A stretch of DNA of 64,000 nucleotides from AC-38 sp033856025 (GTDB lineage: Bacteria > Actinomycetota > Thermoleophilia > Solirubrobacterales > Solirubrobacteraceae), in assembly GCA_033856025.1 (NCBI GenBank), contig JAWVFQ010000018.1, forward strand, positions 1 through 64,000, in the 5' to 3' direction. The stretch's first letter is position 1, and each line of letters begins with the position of its first letter. The notes below the pieces were generated by a model. The model made no database searches, had not been told where the DNA came from, and was given only the letters and a program-made list of their open reading frames with translations. The position numbers and the translations under genes are program-made. Below are positions 59,138-64,000 of this stretch, in pieces.

Positions 59138-60370
59138 TTGTCCACCACATCGGAACATCAGCGGGGCCGCGGGCTCGACGCGGGGCGCGCGGATCCGGGC
59201 CGCCCGGGTCGTGCGGACGTCGTCGTGGTCGGCGCGGGCGTCGCGGGCCTTTCGGTGGCCCACCGGGCGGCCTCGCGCGGATTGCGGACGATCGTCCTCG
59301 ACCGCGGCGAGCCGGGCGGCGCGACCACGCGGGTGGCGGCGGGGATGCTCGCGCCGGTCTCCGAGGCCGCGTTCGGCGAGCGCGACCTGCTCGCGCTGAA
59401 CCTGGCCGCGGCCGCTCGCTGGCCCGCATGGGCGCAGGAAGTGGCGGCCGGCTCCGGGCTCGATACGGGCCTGCGGGAGTGCGGCACGCTCCTCGTCGCC
59501 CGCGACCGCGACCAGGCCGAGGCGCTGGAGCGCGAGCTCGCCTTTCGCCGTGAGTGCGGCCTGCCCGCGGAGCGCTTGCTTCCGAGCCGGGCCCGCGACC
59601 GCGAGCCCGCCCTGTCGCCCGCCGTTCGCCTTGCCCTCGACGTCCCCGGAGACCACGCCGCCGACCCCCGCCGCCTCACCGCCGCCCTGAGCGCCGCGGT
59701 GGAGCGGGCCGGCGGAGAGATTCGCTCCCGCACGGAGGTGGCGGAGATCGTCACCGCCCCGGACACCCTCGACGGGGCCGGGCCGGCCGTCGCCGGTGTG
59801 CGCCTCTCCGGCGGGGAGGTCCTCGCGGCCGAGCACGTCGTGGTGGCGGCCGGCCCGTGGTCCGGGGCGCTGGCCGGTCTCCCGGCGCACGCGCGGGTTC
59901 CGGTCCGGCCGGTCAAGGGGCAGACCCTGCGGCTGCGCGATCCGGCGGGGCCGGGGTTGGTCGAGCGGGTGGTGCGCAGCGACGAGATGTACCTGGTGCC
60001 GCGCGGGGACGGCCGCTACGTGCTGGGCGCGACCGTGGAGGAGCGGGGGTTCGACACGACCGTCACCGCGGGCGCGGTCCATGACCTCCTGCGCGAGGCG
60101 GCCGCCATCGTCCCCGGGATCCTGGAGCTCGAGGTCGAGGAGACCCTCGCCGGGCTGCGTCCGGGGACGCCGGACAACGCTCCGATACTCGGCCCTGGCG
60201 CGCTGCCCGGCCTGCACTGGGCCACCGGCCACTACCGCCACGGCGTCCTGCTGGCTCCGGTCACCGGCGACGCCGTCGTCGCACAGATCCTCGGCGAGGC
60301 GCCTCCCCCCGAGGCCGCGCCGTTCTCGCCGGAGCGCTTCGCGCCCGCCCGCCAGGGGGTCCCGGCGTGA
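59138..60370 (+). CDS. thiO: Glycine oxidase of thiamine thiazole synthesis
   Basis: 410 residues from TTG 59138, chosen because GGGAGG lies 4 bases upstream; the in-frame ATG at 59117 lies inside the riboswitch core. FAD site DVVVVGAGVAGLSVAHRAASRG, GGATTRVAAGMLAP, HVVVAAGPWSGALAGL, RPVKGQTLRLRDP and the C-terminal GLRPGTPDNAPILGP with GHYRHGVLLAPVTGDAV. It oxidises glycine to the imine used by ThiG. Its stop overlaps the thiSG GTG. Confidence 0.92.
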   Translation: MSTTSEHQRGRGLDAGRADPGRPGRADVVVVGAGVAGLSVAHRAASRGLRTIVLDRGEPGGATTRVAAGMLAPVSEAAFGERDLLALNLAAAARWPAWAQEVAAGSGLDTGLRECGTLLVARDRDQAEALERELAFRRECGLPAERLLPSRARDREPALSPAVRLALDVPGDHAADPRRLTAALSAAVERAGGEIRSRTEVAEIVTAPDTLDGAGPAVAGVRLSGGEVLAAEHVVVAAGPWSGALAGLPAHARVPVRPVKGQTLRLRDPAGPGLVERVVRSDEMYLVPRGDGRYVLGATVEERGFDTTVTAGAVHDLLREAAAIVPGILELEVEETLAGLRPGTPDNAPILGPGALPGLHWATGHYRHGVLLAPVTGDAVVAQILGEAPPPEAAPFSPERFAPARQGVPA

Positions 60371-61446
60371 TCGTCCACGTCAACGGCGAGTCGCGCGAGC
60401 TGCACGACGGCGCCACCGTGGCCCGGCTCGTCGCGGACACCGACGCCGACCGCCCCCGCGGCGTCGCCGTCGCGGTCGACGCCGAGGTCGTCCCCCGCGG
60501 GCAGTGGCCGCACCGCGAGCTCCACGACGGCGCCCGCGTGGAGATCCTCACCGCGGTCCAGGGCGGCGCCCATCCGGACGTCCACACGGCGCGGGGCGAG
60601 AGGACGAGCGGACCCGCGCCCCCGCTCGCGGATCAGCTGACCATCGGCGGGCGAAGGCTCACCTCCCGCCTCATCCTCGGCACCGGCGGGTTCGCGAGCC
60701 TGGACGCGCTGGCGCGGGCCATCGACGCCAGCCAGACCGAGCTCGTCACCGTCGCGCTGCGCCGCGTCGACCCCGCCGCCCAGGGCTCGATCGTCGACGT
60801 CATCGAAAACGCGGGCGTGACGGTTCTTCCCAACACCGCCGGCTGCTTCACCGCCCGCGACGCCGTGACCACGGCGCACCTGGCGCGCGAGGCTTTCGAG
60901 ACCGACTGGATCAAGCTCGAGGTGATCGGCGACGACCGCACGCTCCTTCCCGACGGGCCCGCGTTGCTGCAGGCGGCCGAGCAACTGGTCGCCGACGGCT
61001 TCACCGTCCTGCCGTACACCAACGACGACCCGATCCTGGCCCGCCGGCTCGAGCAGGCGGGCTGCGCCGCGGTCATGCCGCTCGGCTCCCCGATCGGGAG
61101 CGGGATGGGCATCCGCAACCCGTACAACCTGCACATCATGCGCGAGCGGATCGACGTCCCCCTGATCCTGGACGCCGGAGTCGGCACGGCGTCCGACGCC
61201 GCCCTGGCCATGGAGCTGGGCTGCGACGGCGTCCTGTGCGCGTCGGCGATCAGCCGCGCCCAGGACCCCACCGCGATGGCCCACGCCATCCGCCAGGCCG
61301 TCGAGGCGGGGCGCACCGCCCACCGCGCGGGCCGCATCCCCCGCCGCCTGCACGCCGAGGCCTCGACGCCCGACGCCGGCCTGCCCGAGTTCGGAGGCGC
61401 CGGGGAACGAGCCTCCGGGTCCGCCGGGGTCGATGGCGACGCTTGA
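60367..61446 (+). CDS. thiSG: Fused sulphur carrier ThiS and thiazole synthase ThiG
   Basis: 359 residues, GTG start overlapping thiO. Residues 1-67 are ThiS (IVHVNGESRELHDGATVARLV ... ILTAVQGG, Gly-Gly at 66-67). After a linker of about 20 residues ThiG spans about 89-340: LTIGGRRLTSRLILGTGGF, VTVALRRVD, DWIKLEVIGDDRTLLPD with the Schiff-base Lys near 183, and MPLGSPIGSGMGIRNPYNL. ThiS normally needs a free C-terminal Gly-Gly for thiocarboxylate formation; here it is internal, so cleavage after Gly-Gly or a different sulphur route is required. The tail after 340 is disordered. Confidence 0.92.
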   Translation: MIVHVNGESRELHDGATVARLVADTDADRPRGVAVAVDAEVVPRGQWPHRELHDGARVEILTAVQGGAHPDVHTARGERTSGPAPPLADQLTIGGRRLTSRLILGTGGFASLDALARAIDASQTELVTVALRRVDPAAQGSIVDVIENAGVTVLPNTAGCFTARDAVTTAHLAREAFETDWIKLEVIGDDRTLLPDGPALLQAAEQLVADGFTVLPYTNDDPILARRLEQAGCAAVMPLGSPIGSGMGIRNPYNLHIMRERIDVPLILDAGVGTASDAALAMELGCDGVLCASAISRAQDPTAMAHAIRQAVEAGRTAHRAGRIPRRLHAEASTPDAGLPEFGGAGERASGSAGVDGDA

Positions 61447-61936
61447 CGGCGATGTCGTCCCCGCGGCGGCGACGGGCTTTTTGGCCGCGTTCGCCGGCCG
61501 CGACGCGCGCGCCTTCCGCGCCCACTGCGACCCCGGAGTCCACTACGAGGACCCGCTGACCCCCCGCCCGCTCCACGGCTGCCTGGAGCTGGGCGACCAC
61601 GCGGAGCGCCTGTGGGAGGCGTTCCCCGACGTCCGCGTCGAGGCGGCCGGCACGCCCCCCGCCGCCCACGGCGCCATCGCGATCCCCTTCCGCATGGAGG
61701 GGACCCACGACGGCCACGTGTCGGGCCTCCCCGCCACGCACCGCCGCATCGCGGTGCACGGGATCGTCTACGCCGAGCCGGCCGGCGACGGGCGGCTGCT
61801 GCGCGTGCGCGCGTTCTTCGACCTCTACGAGACCGGCGTCCAGCTGGGCGTCCTGCCGTCCCGCGGCGGACTGGGAGAGAGGGCGCTGCTGCTGCTGCGC
61901 GGCTTCGGCCTGCGCGCCCGCGCTAGCGGACCGTGA
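61433..61936 (+). CDS. SnoaL/NTF2-like protein
   Basis: 167 residues from ATG 61433, overlapping the end of thiSG. ATGFLAAFAGRDARAFRAHCDPGVHYEDPLTPRPLHG, LWEAFPDVRVEAAG, AIPFRMEGTHDG and RVRAFFDLYETGVQLGVLP fit the SnoaL-type cone fold of polyketide cyclases and ester cyclases. The His/Asp pair in VHYEDPLT may be functional. Coupling to the thiamine operon is by position only. It converges on the cupredoxin gene with a 14-base overlap. Confidence 0.75.
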   Translation: MATLDGDVVPAAATGFLAAFAGRDARAFRAHCDPGVHYEDPLTPRPLHGCLELGDHAERLWEAFPDVRVEAAGTPPAAHGAIAIPFRMEGTHDGHVSGLPATHRRIAVHGIVYAEPAGDGRLLRVRAFFDLYETGVQLGVLPSRGGLGERALLLLRGFGLRARASGP

Positions 61937-62324
61937 CCGTGCCGGTCTGGTTGGGATGGATCGAGCACACGTACTCGACCTTCCCGGGCTTGGTGAACTT
62001 CGTCTCGTAGGTCTGGTTCGGGTCGACGGTCCCGGAGTCGATGTCCGAGCCCTTCGTCGCCGTCACCGTGTGCGCCACCGGATCGCTGTTCGTCCAGCGC
62101 ACGGTCTGGCCCACCTTCACCACGACGTCGGCGGGGACGAACTTGATGTTCTTCATGTCGACCTGCACCACGTTGGCCGCCGGCGGCTTGGCCGCGGTCG
62201 ACGATGCCACGGGAGTCGTGGGCGGCGGCTTGCTGTCCGAGGAGTTGCTGCTGCCGCACCCCCCGGCCCAAAGGGCGCCGGCGCAGGCCAGACAGAGGAC
62301 GGTCACGCGCATCGCGCCCATCAT
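61923..62324 (-). CDS. Lipoprotein cupredoxin with Gln at the axial-ligand position
   Basis: 133 residues from ATG 62324, overlapping the stop of the upstream gene. Signal sequence with a probable lipobox Cys at 23, a Ser/Pro/Thr linker, then a plastocyanin-like domain: NIKFVPADVVVKVGQTVRWTNSDPVAHTV (His 85), and YVCSIHPNQTGTVTV (Cys 120, His 123). The fourth type-1 copper ligand, usually Met in HPxM, is Gln 126, as in stellacyanins. It is probably a surface electron carrier or copper-binding protein. Confidence 0.8.
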   Translation of the reverse strand: MMGAMRVTVLCLACAGALWAGGCGSSNSSDSKPPPTTPVASSTAAKPPAANVVQVDMKNIKFVPADVVVKVGQTVRWTNSDPVAHTVTATKGSDIDSGTVDPNQTYETKFTKPGKVEYVCSIHPNQTGTVTVR

Positions 62325-62995
62325 GGCGCATCCACCAGGTCCACGGCCAGCGGCACGTGGTCCGAGAGCGTCCCGCGCTCCAGCAGCTCGGCCTTCCCGC
62401 GGCGGCGCAGGCCGCGGACGAACAGGTGGTCCACGTGGTGGCCGGCCACGTGCTCGAGCTCGGGCACCGACGGCCGCACCTGGTTGACGTCGCCGCCGAA
62501 CACGAGCGGCCCCGACGGCGCCCAGCCCCGCACCGCCCGGACGGCACGCCGCAGGTCGTCCTGGCCCGGGTCGTCGCGCGGCACGGTCAGGTGCATGTTG
62601 GCCACCCACAGCCCGGAGTCCAGCCGCGCGGCGTGCACGAGCCGGCGCTCGGGTCGCCACCGCACGTGCCGGCGCCGGTGCTCGGCGATCCGATCGCCAC
62701 CGCGCACCAGGATGGCGTTCGCGCCGCCCCCGTTGGAGCGCACGCGGTCGGGCCAGCGCACGGCCAGCCAGCGCTGCAGCGGCGGGAGCCAGTTGCGCGA
62801 AGTGGCCACCGACGCCCAGGCCGCGCCGGTCGCCTCGGCCAGGGGACGCGGCCACCACGGCGGCACCTCCTGGAGCAGCGCCACGTCCCAGCGCCACCCC
62901 GCCAGCGTCCCCGCGAACTCGTCCAGCAGGTCGCGTCCCGACGGCGGCTGGGAGCGGCCGTGGAACAGGTTCCAGGAAAGCACGCGGATCTCCAT
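62321..62995 (-). CDS. Endonuclease/exonuclease/phosphatase-family protein
   Basis: 224 residues. Motifs of the family: IRVLSWNLFHG (Asn), ALLQEVPP (metal-binding Glu), WVANMHLT (His), LVFGGDVNQVRPS (Asp and Asn) and TLSDHVPLAVDL (catalytic Asp-His). No signal peptide. Members hydrolyse phosphodiesters in DNA, lipids or inositol phosphates; the substrate is unknown. It is divergent from argF and coupled to the cupredoxin gene (ATGA overlap). Confidence 0.85.
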   Translation of the reverse strand: MEIRVLSWNLFHGRSQPPSGRDLLDEFAGTLAGWRWDVALLQEVPPWWPRPLAEATGAAWASVATSRNWLPPLQRWLAVRWPDRVRSNGGGANAILVRGGDRIAEHRRRHVRWRPERRLVHAARLDSGLWVANMHLTVPRDDPGQDDLRRAVRAVRGWAPSGPLVFGGDVNQVRPSVPELEHVAGHHVDHLFVRGLRRRGKAELLERGTLSDHVPLAVDLVDAP

Positions 62996-63015
62996 GCCGC
63001 CGTATCCTCCCGCGC

Positions 63016-63888
63016 TTGCCCGAGCACTTCCTCACGGGGACCGAGCTGGGCGCGGACGGGCTCCACGCGCTGCTGGACCGTGCGCTGCAGCTGAAGGCCG
63101 AGCCGCGGGCCTCCGGCGCCCTGGCCGGACGCCACGTCGCGCTGCTCTTCGAGAAGCCCTCCACGCGCACGCGCGTGTCGTTCGAGGCCGGCGTGGTGGA
63201 GCTGGGCGGCCACCCCCTGGTCCTGCGCGGAGAGGAGCTCCAGCTGTCCCGCGGGGAGTCGCCCCGCGACACGGCGCTCGTCCTGTCGCGACAGGTCCAC
63301 GCGCTCGGCGTGCGCACCGGCGACCACGAGGTCGTCGAGGAGCTGGCCGAGAACGCCTCCATCCCGGTGATCAACATGCTCACGCCCCGTCACCACCCCT
63401 GCCAGGCGCTGGCCGACCTGCTCACGCTGCGCGAGGAGTTCGGGCGCCTGGAGGGCCTCAGGCTCGCCTACGTCGGCGACGGCAACAACGTCGCGCGCTC
63501 GCTGGCGCTGGTCGGCGCCCAGGCCGGCGTGGAGGTCGTCGTCTCCTCCCCCGAGGGCTACCGCCTGGAGCCCGAGGCGGGCGCCACCCTGATCGACGAT
63601 CCCGCCGAGGCGGTGGCGGGCGCGCACGCCGTCTACGCCGACGTCTGGGTCTCCATGGGCGACGAGGACACCGCGGACGAGCGCCGCGCCGCGCTGGCGC
63701 CCTACCGCCTGGACGACGCGCTGCTCGACCGCGCCGCGGACGGCGCGATCGCGCTGCACTGCCTCCCCGCGCACCCGGGCGAGGAGATCACGGCCGAGGT
63801 CCTGTACGGCCCGCGCCAGCGCATCTGGGACCAGGCGGAGAACCGCCGCCACGCCCAGAAGGCCCTCCTGGAGAGACTGCTGCGATAG
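63016..63888 (+). CDS. argF: Ornithine carbamoyltransferase
   Basis: 290 residues, TTG start. Carbamoyl-phosphate site FEKPSTRTRVSFEAGV (STRTR), HHPCQALADLLTL, LAYVGDGNNVARSLAL, VYADVWVSMGDE and HCLPAHPGEEITAEV (the HCLP loop that binds ornithine). It makes citrulline in arginine synthesis. Slightly shorter than the usual 300-310 residues, lacking an N-terminal extension. No other arg genes are in the window. Confidence 0.93.
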   Translation: MPEHFLTGTELGADGLHALLDRALQLKAEPRASGALAGRHVALLFEKPSTRTRVSFEAGVVELGGHPLVLRGEELQLSRGESPRDTALVLSRQVHALGVRTGDHEVVEELAENASIPVINMLTPRHHPCQALADLLTLREEFGRLEGLRLAYVGDGNNVARSLALVGAQAGVEVVVSSPEGYRLEPEAGATLIDDPAEAVAGAHAVYADVWVSMGDEDTADERRAALAPYRLDDALLDRAADGAIALHCLPAHPGEEITAEVLYGPRQRIWDQAENRRHAQKALLERLLR

Positions 63889-63924
63889 CCTCGCCGAGGG
63901 TCGCATCGACAAGGGAGAAGAGAC

Positions 63925-64000
63925 ATGCCGCAGCCCAAGAGGCAGTCGTCGTCGCGCAGCCGCTCCGGGACGTCGAAGTCGACGGCCAAGCGCGCCACGG
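63925..64000 (+). CDS. Start of a basic Ser/Arg/Lys-rich protein (3' truncated by window)
   Basis: ATG 63925 with AGGGAG upstream, open to the window end (25 codons). The visible N-terminus PQPKRQSSSRSRSGTSKSTAKR is highly basic and probably disordered. No family can be assigned from this part. Confidence 0.5.
   Translation, partial: MPQPKRQSSSRSRSGTSKSTAKRAT

Overview
The window is high-GC DNA from an actinobacterium. Gene content (heteromeric acyl-CoA dehydrogenase pair, lipB-lipA, E1/E2/E3 complex, ThiS-ThiG fusion, many short signalling proteins) fits the class Thermoleophilia (Solirubrobacterales-like), but that placement is inference from protein style, with no marker gene in the window. 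All calls come from reading the sequence; no database search was possible.

Left part, 1-10.7 kb: the integrase-proximal end of an integrative conjugative element. Genes run on the plus strand with stop/start overlaps: end of a VirB4-like ATPase, VirB6/TrbL-like membrane protein, VirB8-like protein, a two-domain wall hydrolase (transglycosylase plus M15-like peptidase), a 62-codon gene, a TraD/VirD4-like ATPase, a replication-relaxation protein, a DNA methyltransferase, an excisionase-like protein and a tyrosine recombinase.

Middle part, 10.7-29.1 kb: an accessory and defence region, with codon use visibly less GC-biased than the flanks. It holds a ROK regulator, two secreted or membrane proteins of unknown role, a C5-methyltransferase / restriction-endonuclease / Vsr set with an HNH gene remnant, a secreted DUF2599-type protein, a DUF262 + RelA/SpoT-domain pair, a PUA/EVE-like + PD-(D/E)XK nuclease, and a four-gene operon (helical protein, HExxH metallopeptidase, dCTP deaminase, P-loop kinase-like protein) facing a winged-helix regulator across a promoter region with three related palindromes. 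Truncated copies of the 3' end of tRNA-Ala lie at 22,034 and 28,888, left of the intact tRNA-Ala(CGC) at 29,060. This suggests elements accreted one after another at this tRNA.

Right part, 29.1-64 kb: ordinary chromosome. It includes a diguanylate cyclase, PhzF, glutamate dehydrogenase, a sensor/receiver pair whose sensor lacks an ATPase domain, tRNA-Ala(TGC) beside a PD-(D/E)XK endonuclease gene with no standard start codon, an SDR, two acyl-CoA dehydrogenases, a hydrolase, a D-Ala-D-Ala carboxypeptidase, a rhomboid protease, lipB-lipA, the 2-oxoacid dehydrogenase genes (E2, E1beta, E1alpha, E3) interleaved with a phosphorelay ending in a GGDEF-EAL protein, thiamine genes (thiE; TPP riboswitch-thiO-thiSG), a cupredoxin, an endonuclease/phosphatase-family protein and argF.

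The best candidate for an undescribed system is the 23.2-27.3 kb operon with its regulator: it joins nucleotide-pool enzymes to a zinc peptidase under an apparent dedicated repressor. The DUF262 + RelA/SpoT pair is the second candidate.
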